Source of the DNA: Theodoxus fluviatilis
Lineage: Eukaryota; Mollusca; Gastropoda; Cycloneritida; Neritidae
Reading direction: 5' to 3'
NCBI GenBank assembly: GCA_034096865.1
Contig: JAWQFJ010016457.1
Location: forward strand, 15,001-26,918
Length of the DNA stretch: 11,918 bases
The translations under genes were made by a program, and so were the position numbers. A model generated the notes under the pieces. That model did not search any database. It was not told the DNA's origin and saw only the letters and a program-made list of their open reading frames with translations. Of this stretch, positions 1 through 8,256 are shown piece by piece (the stretch's first letter is position 1; the number at the start of each line of letters is the position of its first letter).

Positions 1-1932
1 GATGTAACAGTGGAAGAATGTATGTACAGCATCGCTTATCTACAGGGTCTGATATCATTTCAACCATTTGGTTGTGTAGTTTCAAAGCATTAAAAAATGT
101 ACATTGCAACATCTCTCACCTTCCTGATGTTATTAGGCCTACTGTCCAACAATTTTGTCAGTCTCATATTATTGTTTCTCGTTATATGTTTTTCTGTGTA
201 TTTCTTTCGTATTTCGCGATATGTGTTACAAACAGAAAATGCTCCTCGTTCTCTGCTTCATTACAGAATGGACAATTCATATTTGATGATTCATCACTCT
301 TATATCGCTTGTTTGTGTTTAGTTCACAGAGTCCAAATCTAAACATAATATAGACATCTTAAATTTATTTATGTTAATATTATTCAGATAAGGTTCGCAT
401 TCAAATTTACAGGTATTTTTGTATCTTCTGTATACAGAGAAACGTAACTTACGTTCTTTGCTATAATTCAGCCTGGAGGACCAGTAAAGGTAGAAGCAGT
501 CTCGAAGTCTTTGATTAAGAGTTCTCAGACAGATTCTCTCATTTGCAGCACTGCCGCTTTTCCAGACATATGCAAAACCCGTTTTTGACAGAAGCTCTTC
601 TACAGTATTAGACCAGTTATTTTTGCATAGTCAGCATAAGATACGCTTGCTTGGGAATCTGTCTGCCGGCATATTGCACAGCCTCAACCAATATTTTATG
701 GCTCTAATGGCAGAATGTACAAATAAATGATATCTATCTGTCTCTCCATATACAATAGTGTTGGGAGATCTTGCATCTACGTTCAGAAATCACTTACAGG
801 CGAACATATGTATCTTTTCTATATTGTCTCGGCCTGTAAGACCCCATAGTTCTGCACCATAGAGAAGAGAAGGCAATATCTGGACATCAAATAATTTAAA
901 GTACACACATGTATTGAGACGATGGATGCGCCACGTACATGATTTTCAGCAACTGAATAGTTTTTTGTTTGCCTTTAACTGCTTGGTTGTCAAGAGCTGT
1001 TTCAATGGACAATTTTGTGATAAAGACGACCCCTACGTTCTTGTATGAATTAACAACGTCAAGAGTTGTACTGCCTAGACTCCATCTCTCACCTCGTGCC
1101 AAGTGTCCTCCACGTCGAAAAACCATTATCTTGGTCTTGTCAGATTTGACAGTTAGACCAAGTTTTTTTGATACCACATATAAGTTATTGATCTGACACT
1201 GTAATCCTATTGGGGTGGTGGATAGAAGTACTATGTCATCAGCAAATAAGAGGGAATATAATATATTATTAAAATATTATTTCCGCTATGCCAGGTAGCA
1301 TCTGTATCCCATGCTTACCGTGTTTGCGGACGTAGTCAGCCACATGTGAGACATACAGGGAAAATGTTATCGCACTCTCAGTTGCGCCTTGCTTTACGCC
1401 AACCGGGCAATCAAAAGATACCGACAATGCGAGGTCTCATCTAACACACGCTTGCATATTAGAATACATTGCTTTGATCATATTAATATATTTAGTTGAT
1501 ACTCCTATTTTCTTAAGAATTTGCCAAAGGCATGCGTGATCTACAGAATCGAAAGCTTTTCTGTAGTCCACGAAAGCAGCTTAGAGCTTTCCTCTGCCAC
1601 TGCCATAATAAACATGTTTCACTGCGATTGAATAAAGTGTGAATATGTGATCAATTGTGAAATGGTCTGTTCGAAACCCTCCTTGTTCTGTGCCAAACTT
1701 ATTGTTTTCCTCACTCCAAGTTTGGAGGCGTCTAGTTAAAATGGAAAAGTTTACTCATTGTGCTAAGTAGGGATATACCTCTGTAATTCTGGGGGTCTTG
1801 TTTTTCCCCTGCTTTATAGATTGGAATTATCACTGATTGTCTCCAGCTTTTGGGAAAGTACTGTTTCTCATACATTACATAGAATAACTTATAGAGAAAG
1901 GGATGTTCCCACCAAAACCTCAACGCAGCCAC
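1..1932 (-). mobile_element. 5'-truncated non-LTR retrotransposon (LINE), 3' part
   Basis: The minus strand carries the reverse transcriptase and C-terminal part of a LINE ORF2, read from about 1932 down to a stop at 90-92. The segment 1-89 would be its 3' UTR, and the true 3' end may lie outside the window. No endonuclease domain is visible upstream of 1932, so the copy appears 5'-truncated, as is usual for LINEs reverse-transcribed at their target site. It keeps many CpG sites compared with the rest of the window, which may mean it is fairly young despite its lesions. No poly-A tail or target-site duplication can be identified. The clade is not assigned; the motif style fits the Jockey/CR1/RTE range of animal LINEs. 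Confidence 0.88.
90..1932 (-). pseudogene. LINE ORF2 relic: reverse transcriptase and C-terminal Cys-rich region
   Basis: The intact protein would copy its own RNA into DNA. In order on the minus strand: a finger/palm entry motif with PIYKAGEKQDPQNYRGISLL (1750-1825); a GGFR motif near 1670-1685; motif A as DYRKAFDSVDH (1537-1569); motif B as PVGVKQGA (about 1383-1406); and the catalytic FADD of motif C (1235-1246). These are followed by a thumb region (LGLTVKSDKTKIMVFRRGG, near 1110-1165), a stretch with LLYGAELWGLTGRD (near 825-870), and a C-terminal Cys segment CPFCNEAENEEHF (236-274). The final stop is at 90-92. The copy is dead: reading frame changes are needed near 1745, 1265, 900, 335 and 195, and in-frame stops fall near 1584, 1443, 797 and 632. 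The motifs are seen directly and the family call rests on known LINE RTs. The 5' boundary is approximate. Confidence 0.88.
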
Positions 1933-2158
1933 ATCCTTCTAAGAAATAAAATAAATGACACTCAAACTGTAACAGTGTTCAGACAGACGAATGTGTAGTT
2001 TCAAAATTTCATACAAAGAGAGGAGTATCAAACTAAATGCTTGAAACTGGATAGTAAATGTCAAAGGTACTAAAGACTCCAAGAGCACATCTTGCTTGTG
2101 AAGATGGATGAATGGACAGTGGAATGTTTAGAGTTTAAAGGCACCTCTTATTCCCCTT
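1933..2158. other. Unassigned non-coding stretch
   Basis: Between the LINE homology and the poly-C tract I see no coding signal, repeat or RNA gene. The left edge could hide a further decayed piece of the LINE that I cannot recognise. Confidence 0.4.
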
Positions 2159-2189
2159 CCCCCCCCCCCCCCCCCCCCCCCCCGCCCCC
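2159..2189. repeat. Poly-C tract (C25-G-C5)
   Basis: An uninterrupted run of 25 C (2159-2183), one G, then five more C. It is a mononucleotide microsatellite. Its length is likely to be unreliable in sequencing and variable between individuals. The minus strand is a long G run able to form quadruplex structures. Confidence 0.95.
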
Positions 2190-3206
2190 TCCACCCTACT
2201 TCTGTTATTCTGGCTGAGTGGCTAGTGTTGGTCAAGTGGATCATAGTGGTGGAAGCAAGGAGGCGACTGTACACGTTTGTCAGGCATCTGACCTAATACA
2301 TAATGTGGGGCAGGACCTCTCATGTCAATCTTTGGTCAGAAAGCTTCTCAAATTACTGGTCAAAAGTTCACTCTGGAGGGTCAAATAGGGATCAGTAGGT
2401 CAGTCATTGCCTGTCTGTCTGTAAAGTGACATTTAATCTCAGCTTGTTAGGCTTCTCCTGTAAGCTGGTGGACTAGTCAGAGTTTTGCAAAGCTGGGATA
2501 CTTGCCTTAACTTCTAGAATGGTGCATGTACCACTTTCACTTTCACTGCCATTTGTACAAGTACATGTATGAAGAGGAGGTAGCATGGTACTTCCATTTC
2601 CTAGTAATGAGAATGAAAAATTCACAAACTCTCTTAGGATCCTATGCACTACCATTTGTGCCTGTTCTGCATGGTAGAGTATGGTAGAGTAGTAAAGTAT
2701 GTACAGAGGGGTGTGGGGCACCCCAGTCCACAACAGCTGAAGCACACCCTAGCCAACAGGCAATGCTGTGTACACCAAGTTTGCATATGCCCCAAATTCC
2801 AAAGGTAATACATCAAAAAAAGTTTAGTGATGCTCAATAGTCATAGTAGATGGTTTTTGTCTATAGGAACATAAGTCTTTTGAAATGGCTTGTCTTGATA
2901 TGCATGGTGATTGCATTAGTTCTCAACTGCATGTGAAGTAAGAGGCAGTAAGTTTAGATTCCCCAGTAGTAAATTTTCTTCGGGATATCTATTTCTTATC
3001 ACTTGATCTTATCCCAATCATCATGAGAAGTAGGTAAGATTTTAATGTCAGCATGATGAAATTGTGCAGATTAAGTTTTTAACAGGCCATTAAAGTACTC
3101 ATACCTGAAAATATCCCAGCAATGATTAAATGCTATGAATTTTACAGTTTGCACAGGTATCTATACACTTTTGCATGACCTGATCATAACACTTAATTGA
3201 TATGTT
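2190..3206. other. Unassigned non-coding stretch
   Basis: This is AT-rich, CpG-poor sequence with only short open frames on either strand. None carries a recognisable domain. A 21-nt stretch at 2676-2696 recurs in inverted orientation at 4037-4057; apart from that I see nothing in this kilobase. Confidence 0.4.
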
Positions 3207-3229
3207 CAAAATAGGATTTTCCTATTTTG
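3207..3229. repeat. Perfect 10-bp inverted repeat (hairpin)
   Basis: The arms caaaatagga (3207-3216) and tcctattttg (3220-3229) are perfect reverse complements around a 3-nt loop. It is AT-rich and isolated, with no neighbouring gene that would make it a terminator. I cannot assign a role. Confidence 0.7.
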
Positions 3230-3269
3230 GGTGTCGTTCCTTTTGGTGTTGTTCCTTTTGGTGTTTTTT
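3230..3269. repeat. 15-bp tandem repeat, about 2.6 copies
   Basis: The unit ggtgtcgttcctttt (3230-3244) is followed by a copy with one C-to-T change (3245-3259) and a partial third copy (from 3260). It sits directly after the 3207-3229 hairpin. This is a minor slippage-type repeat. Confidence 0.8.
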
Positions 3270-3538
3270 CTGTACATATTAGATGCAACAACATTTTAAT
3301 GCTCAAACTGAACAAAAGTAATGGGGAAATAACACCTCAAATGATCAACCAATGGCCAGATTCTTAGGTAAAAGAGGCAGAAAAAAAGGGAAGACAGAAA
3401 CTGGATTAGAAATCCCATGTGCCCCCTATGTATGACATACCTTATTTTGCAACTCTGAAAGTGATTGCCAAGGAAAACAAGGGGTGTAATAATCTGTGGT
3501 TCAAACTGAGCTAAGCAATTCATCATTATCAATTATGA

Positions 3539-3892
3539 AGAGCATTTCATTTGAAGAGACAGATTGAAAGAGCAGAGAAATTCAAAAAGACCTTCAGCCT
3601 TTTAAAAGAGTTTTCTGGTTATAAGTTTACACATTTTAGGAGGATGTTGAACCTGAAAGGCCTCATTCTGAATGAATTGGCGGGTGTAGGTCTGCATCAA
3701 GCAGCTCACTCCTCCTTGGTCAGAAGCAACTATTACTTGAGAGAAGTTTATGAGGAAGTGACATATTTAGCTGTTTTGTGGTGTGACTGCATTCTTCAAG
3801 GGAAGGCCTTGTCCAATGCCAAGCAAAACTTCACCCATTTACTTGCAAAGGCTTTAATTAACCCATTAATGCCCAATTTTTTTCCAAAATGA
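3539..3892 (+). other. Unrecognised open reading frame, possible exon or chance frame
   Basis: After a TGA at 3536-3538 the frame stays open for about 117 codons. The first ATG falls well inside, and the frame begins without a convincing start. The predicted product is helical in character: a basic N-terminal part (KRQIERAEKFKKTFSLLKEF) is followed by a Leu/Ala-rich stretch ending in LSNAKQNFTHLLAKAL. No signal peptide, zinc finger or catalytic motif is visible, and I recognise no family. The last ten or so residues and the stop fall inside the piggyBac-like MITE candidate that starts at 3858, so any real coding sequence would end before it. A chance frame of this length is not rare in a 12-kb window, so I treat it as a weak candidate. 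Confidence 0.2.
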
Positions 3893-4027
3893 AAGTTAGC
3901 TGATATTATGTATAATTAACTACAATGAACATGTGCTGGTATAATTTGGATTAAAACTTTGAAATTTCTCATCTAGATAATAAATTGTAGACGTCCCAAA
4001 AATGGGACGGTGGGCAATAATGGTTAA
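3858..4027. mobile_element. Candidate piggyBac-like MITE with TTAA flanks
   Basis: The element is bounded by TTAA at 3858-3861 and 4024-4027, the target site duplicated by piggyBac transposases. Just inside are imperfect terminal inverted repeats: CCCATTAATGCCCA (3862-3875) and TGGGCAATAATGG (4011-4023). These match at 12 of 13 aligned positions, with one extra C on the left. A perfect 7-bp subterminal hairpin, cgtccca / tgggacg, lies at 3992-4009; piggyBac-type elements often have such subterminal repeats. The body is about 160 bp, AT-rich and non-coding, so it would depend on a transposase from elsewhere. The boundaries are seen in sequence; the superfamily is inferred from TTAA plus the CCC start. 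Confidence 0.6.
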
Positions 4028-4391
4028 TAATGGGAATTTACTACTCTACCATACTCTGCCAATGCTTATGTTTGATAGTTATGAAGGGATGTTTTCCCCA
4101 TTCACCTAACTGTTGGTGATCATCTATTTGGAACCATTGTGGGAGTGGTTTTTGCATGCTGTCATTATGGCATTAAAGTCCATTAATATGCCTTTCTGTT
4201 CATCAATCTAAATTGTCTGATAAGTAATGAAACTCATTATTTATTCGTTCAATGAAGTTGATTGTTAATAGGCATGAGACTATTGTTTATGTGGTTGAGA
4301 CATTTTGGATTGAAAGTCTCAGTGCTGCCATTCTCACAGAGTTCTAGGTCCTGGAACTGCTGGTGCTCCATGAAGAATAGGATTAGCTGAA
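4028..4391. other. Unassigned non-coding stretch
   Basis: Apart from the inverted 21-nt match at 4037-4057 to 2676-2696, I see no gene, RNA or repeat here. Confidence 0.4.
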
Positions 4392-4414
4392 CTCTCTCTC
4401 TCTCTCTCTCTCTC
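4392..4414. repeat. (CT)n microsatellite
   Basis: A pure CT dinucleotide run of about 11 units. The short minus-strand open frame through it (an Arg-Glu run) is a product of the repeat and not a gene. Confidence 0.95.
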
Positions 4415-5114
4415 AGAGGCTGACCAGTGAGCATGTATGGATTTATTTAACAACCACAGCAGCAGACGTAAACCATCTTAGACTGGGTCTAACATGCTTA
4501 ATGGTTTATATGTAGAAGTTTACATCTGGTCCCCATAAGATGTTGACTTACTGTGTTCACCAAAGCTCTGGAAGAGAAAGTTCGATGCAATGTAATTTGT
4601 GAACTGTGAGTATGTTTCATCATTTTCCAAATTGAATCTTTCCCCTCATTTCCTCTTGTCTATTCTCACCTGTAAACCTGTTTTAACTTTTGTAACAATT
4701 ATGACAAAGACAACAATGGCTAACACTACTGTTCACAGTCAGCACAGTGTCAAAACACTATTCTAATGCAACTGAAAGAAGAAATGTTGGTATCGAATAA
4801 TCATAAGTTCAGCAAGACCGCAAAGAGCTTACAGGTATCCATCACCTTTCACACACAATGATGGATGTTGTTGAGTCCCAATCAGCAGGCTCCACACACA
4901 CACACAAATTAAAACAGTTGATTATTGACCAGCTGGGTTATGTTATTGGTAAAACAAATGGCATAACATTGCCATCATGAACAGTTCCGGACTTCTGAGC
5001 CCACAGTAGAAGAAATATGGTGGTGTGTTTTGGCTGACCCATCCATGGCTCAGAAGCAGGTGTTTTCTTTAATCTCTTCCTGTTGGATTTTCACACAAAT
5101 TTCAAACAAATGCA
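4415..5114. other. Unassigned stretch with a short (CA)n run
   Basis: It holds a (CA)7 run at 4893-4906. Otherwise it is AT-rich, CpG-poor sequence without a supportable gene, inverted repeat or RNA feature, leading up to the minisatellite. Confidence 0.4.
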
Positions 5115-6158
5115 GCATGTGTAGCAGCCTAGACATTGCATGAAACGTGTTCCATGTTACTATAGTGACACTACACATGCATGACATTTGCAGTCTAGAC
5201 ATTGTATAAGGCCTGTCCCATGTCACTACAGTCACACTACACAAGCATGACACTTGCAGTCTAGACATTGCATAGGGTCTGTTCCATGTTACTACAGTCA
5301 CACAACACAAGCATGACACTTGCAGTCTAGACATTGCATAGGGTCTGTTCCATGTTACTACAGTCACACTACACAAGCATGACACTTGCAGTCTAGACAT
5401 TGCATAGGGTCTGTTCCATGTTACTACAGTCACACTACATGTATGCATGACACTTGCAGTCGAAACATTGTATGGGGTCTGTCCCATGTTACTACAGTCA
5501 CTCTACACATACATACCACTTGCAGTCTAGACATTGCATGGAGCCGTTTCCATGTTACTACAGTTACACTACACATGCATGACACTTGCAGTTTAGACAT
5601 TGCATGGAGCCTGTTCCATGTTACAACAGTCACACAGCACAAGCATGACACTTGCAGTCTAGACATTGCATAGGGTCTATTCCATGTTACTACAGTCACA
5701 CTACACATTCATGACACTGGCAGTCTAGACATTGCATGGGGTCTGTCCCATGTTACTACAGTCACACTACATGTATGCATGACACTTGCAGTCGAAACAT
5801 TGTATGGGGTCTGTCCCATGTTACTACAGTCACTCTACACATACATACCACTTGCAGTCTAGACATTGCATGGAGCCGTTTCCATGTTACTACAGTTACA
5901 CTACACATGCATGACACTTGCAGTCTAGACATTGCATGGAGCCTGTTCCATGTTACTACAGTCACACTAGACATGCATGACACTTGCAGACTAGACTTTG
6001 CATGGAGCCTGTTCCATGTTACTACAGTCACACTACACATACATGACATTTGCAGTCTAAACATTGTATGGGGTCTGTCCCATGCTTGACAATTGCAGCC
6101 TAGATATTGCATGGGGCCTGTCCTATGTTACAATAGTCACACTACATGTACATGGCAG
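5115..6158. repeat. 66-bp minisatellite, about 17 tandem units
   Basis: Units can be phased on the gcag of 'cttgcagtctagacattg'. This starts at 5124, 5190, 5256, 5322, 5388, 5456, 5522, 5588, 5654, 5720, 5788, 5854, 5920, 5986, 6052 and 6095. Spacing is 66 bp except for two 68-bp units (from 5388 and 5720, each with an 'atgtatgcatg' variant) and one 43-bp deleted unit (from 6052). Both edges are degenerate: the first unit (about 5115-5189) and the last (after 6095) are the most diverged, as usual where arrays exchange least. Because 66 bp is 22 codons, frames stay open on both strands for up to 145 codons with a 22-residue periodic peptide. There is no start, stop or composition evidence that these are genes. 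Confidence 0.97.
5388..6051. repeat. Higher-order duplication of a 332-bp, five-unit block
   Basis: Inside the minisatellite, unit variants recur in the same order 332 bp apart. The 68-bp variants at 5388 and 5720 are each followed by a 'gtcgaaacattgtatgggg' unit (5456 and 5788), then by a 'gcatggagccgtttcc' unit (5522 and 5854), then by a 'catggagcctgttcc' unit (5588 and 5920). The block is 4 x 66 + 68 = 332 bp. The array therefore grew by copying a five-unit segment as well as by single-unit steps. Copies 5256, 5322 and 5388 form a separate near-identical group. Confidence 0.88.
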
Positions 6159-6269
6159 GGTAGCTTGAGAGACATGGATAGCTTGTTCAGATTTTGATGC
6201 ATCCAGAAACTCTTCAGTGATCAGCTCTTTTGTTGACTTCACACTCGTAACATAGTTTCACCACCACCC

Positions 6270-6271
6270 TC

Positions 6272-6329
<58 letters not shown>

Positions 6330-6358
6330 CTTTTGTCTGTCCTTTTTCTGTCTGTCCT

Positions 6359-6397
<39 letters not shown>

Positions 6398-6437
6398 TTC
6401 AGTCTGTCTGTCTGTCCTTTTGTCTGTCTGTCTGTCT
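6270..6437. repeat. (TCTG)n microsatellite with interruptions
   Basis: A TCTG/GTCT tetranucleotide tract, pure for its first 55 bases or so, then interrupted by 'ccttttgtctgt' and 'ctttcagtctgt' variants and resuming up to 6437. The plus-strand frame through it (Ser-Val-Cys-Leu repeats) is a repeat artefact. Confidence 0.96.
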
Positions 6438-6530
6438 CAGCCCCTCCTCCCTTTCCCTCAACATCCCCCAACCCTCCTTTTCCCACAAACCGCCCTTTCC
6501 CCCTTCTTCTCCCTAACCCCTCCCATACTC
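6438..6530. repeat. Polypyrimidine tract next to the TCTG array
   Basis: About 90 bases of C/T-rich sequence on the plus strand (runs such as ccccctcc, tttccctc and cccccttctt), following directly on the tetranucleotide repeat. It makes a strongly strand-asymmetric block that could adopt triplex-type structures. No splice acceptor role can be shown because no downstream exon is visible. Confidence 0.6.
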
Positions 6531-7299
6531 AGCAGGGATGAAACTTTATGAGCAATCACGAAGAAAAAAACAAGCGATCATGCACAATCATAACATTGTA
6601 CATGTATATGGTGGTTTGAAATGTATGGGAGGCTATGTATTTTTATGGCAATCTCAAATGAAAGGATGCTCAATGACTTTTCAATGTTGAGAAAGAGTTC
6701 ATTACACAGTTTCGCTACCCAGTAAACTGAAATAATTTTTCAATTTTTAATAATGTACAAGAGAAAAACTGAGATTATCATTATTTCATTGTCTCTAGTG
6801 TAGTCTAAATAGTTTAGGCCTTTTTAGTCAGTAGCTTGGCCTATCACAGTTTTGTATGTGAGGAGAGCACAGTGAAAGACTGGATCTTTGTTTCACACAA
6901 GTTCAAACACACACAACAAAAGGTGGCCCAGATAGTTGCAACTGACCACTGGCTGTCTGGTCTCAGTGCACAGTGTCCATCACAATGACTCACAGCCAGC
7001 TAAATCATTTACCAGCTGCCTGTATCTCCTAGAGATAGGGACTGTTACAGGACCAGTACTGTGATTAACTTTAGCTCATAGTTTGTCTAGGGAAACATGA
7101 TACCATCCTGTAACATTTACCCATCTTCCTTGCTGTTAAGGACGAACTAAAAAAACAGAGAAAAATGAGAACAGACATCCACAATTCAATTGACTTTACT
7201 AATGATTAAAAGATAGATAATGGTTGCTAAATAATCATTCAATCCTAACTTAGCCAACCTGCCTATATTAAAACGTTCAACTTATCTGGGAAGAGAGAG
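6531..7299. other. Unassigned non-coding stretch
   Basis: This is AT-rich sequence with no open frame above 60 codons, no clear repeat and no RNA gene that I can recognise. Confidence 0.45.
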
Positions 7300-7860
7300 T
7301 TCGAAACTGCTGAAGGGGTCAGGACCGTTGACCCTGGTGGTTCTCGTTCAATGGTGAGGTGACGACTGGCACCAGGTGTAGGTCTTGAAAGAAGGGGTCA
7401 GGACCGTTGACCCTGGCGGTTCTCGTTCAATGGTGAGGTGACTACTGGCACCAGGTGTGGGTCTTGAGAGAAGGGATTGTTGGGACGGCATCATCCTGGG
7501 TCATTAAAGGAGGCCAGGGCAACTCGGAAGTGGAGTCCATCAGATTTAGAGGGCAGACGTCAACCGTTCATCTTCCAGTGTGGGCATAACGTTTGTGCCG
7601 ATTCGACACTGAAAGTCTCCACCAAGAGTTGTGTCTCATAAGGGAAGCTCAGACATTCCGTCCTTGAAGCAGATCACATCATTCTGCGATCGGGAATCGT
7701 TTCAATTCCATCCATCCTGTTTTCACTAGCGTTCAACGCTCCAACCTCTTGCCCGAAACCAATCTCGCTCTTCTCTCTCCAAAGAATCATCAGAACTGAA
7801 TGACATTGTCCAGCACTCAATATAATGCCGTCAAACACTGTATGACGTAATCAGTGTCAA
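7300..7860. other. CpG-enriched, GC-richer patch
   Basis: I count about 24 CpG dinucleotides in roughly 550 bases, near the number expected from base composition. The flanks (for example 8260-9050) have almost none. The patch includes the 79-bp tandem duplication and ends near a TGACGTAA motif inside a 6-bp inverted repeat (7835-7857). It could be an unmethylated regulatory region or a recent insertion whose CpGs have not yet decayed. There is no open frame of useful length in it. Confidence 0.5.
7312..7474. repeat. 79-bp tandem duplication
   Basis: The unit starting gaaggggtcaggaccgttg (7312) repeats at 7391 with only about four substitutions, and a third copy begins at 7470 but stops after a few bases. 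Each unit contains the inverted motif GGGTCA-7 nt-TGACCC (7316-7334 and 7395-7413), conserved in both copies. Confidence 0.93.
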
Positions 7861-8205
7861 AGTTTTGTCAAGGTCAAATCATTCTCATTTAGTGGCTGTA
7901 CACCTTCTCACCACAACAAACTATTTCCTAGGCATGGCTGGTTCTCTAATAACTACATTTATTTGAGGCATGGCTGGCTTCTACATTCTTACTTGTGCAG
8001 AAAGGACGTACCGTCACAGGGACAAAGGGAGAAAGATGGAAGGATGTAATAGGGAGCTACTGTAAGCATGCTGGTGTAACACCTTTAGTGAGATGTAAAT
8101 CCATCGACCACTAGGAATGAAAAGTAAATGGCGGCTCAGACTCTCGCTTGCAAAAGTACCTTTAAAGAAGTAATAATACTTCATTCAATACAAAGTCTTA
8201 CTATG
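7861..8205. other. Unassigned non-coding stretch
   Basis: No gene or RNA is visible. A short near-duplicate phrase, 'aggcatggctgg', occurs at about 7931 and 7968. Confidence 0.35.
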
Positions 8206-8232
8206 AAAAAAAAAAGAGAATTTTTTTTTTTA
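8206..8232. repeat. A10 / T12 inverted tract
   Basis: Ten A (8206-8215), a gagaa spacer, then a T run of about 12 beginning at 8221. The two tracts can pair as a hairpin. It may be two abutting poly-A tails of old retroposons in opposite orientation, but no body of such an element is recognisable. Confidence 0.6.
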
Positions 8233-8234
8233 AT

Positions 8235-8256
8235 CCCCCAACCCCCACCCACCCCC
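8235..8256 (-). other. G-quadruplex motif on the minus strand
   Basis: Plus-strand C runs of 5, 5, 3 and 5 separated by 1-2 bases (8235-8239, 8242-8246, 8248-8250, 8252-8256) give a canonical four-run G motif with very short loops on the other strand. It directly follows the A/T hairpin. Confidence 0.7.

Noticed and set aside
18..353. Plus-strand frames opposite the LINE 3' end (81 and 111 codons)
   Set aside because: They are antisense to the LINE C-terminal region, which has recognisable motifs on the minus strand.
5050..6112. Long overlapping open frames on both strands (up to 145 codons) with Cys/His- or Trp-containing 22-residue repeats, looking like a repeat protein
   Set aside because: They arise from the 66-bp tandem unit being a multiple of three. 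Both strands are open at once, the frames start and stop at unit length changes, and no start context or flanking coding sequence exists.
6333..6551. Hydrophobic Ser-Val-Cys-Leu frame that could resemble a membrane segment
   Set aside because: It is the translation of the TCTG repeat and the following pyrimidine tract.
7250..7310. tRNA-like internal promoter (a gttcgaaac B-box-like string at 7299 with a tagccaacctg A-box-like string upstream), suggesting a SINE
   Set aside because: The A-box match is poor, no cloverleaf can be drawn, and no A-rich tail or target duplication is seen.
7835..7857. acactg / cagtgt inverted repeat enclosing TGACGTAA, a bZIP-like site
   Set aside because: The arms are only 6 bp and the site is short; without conservation or a nearby gene it cannot be called a regulatory element.
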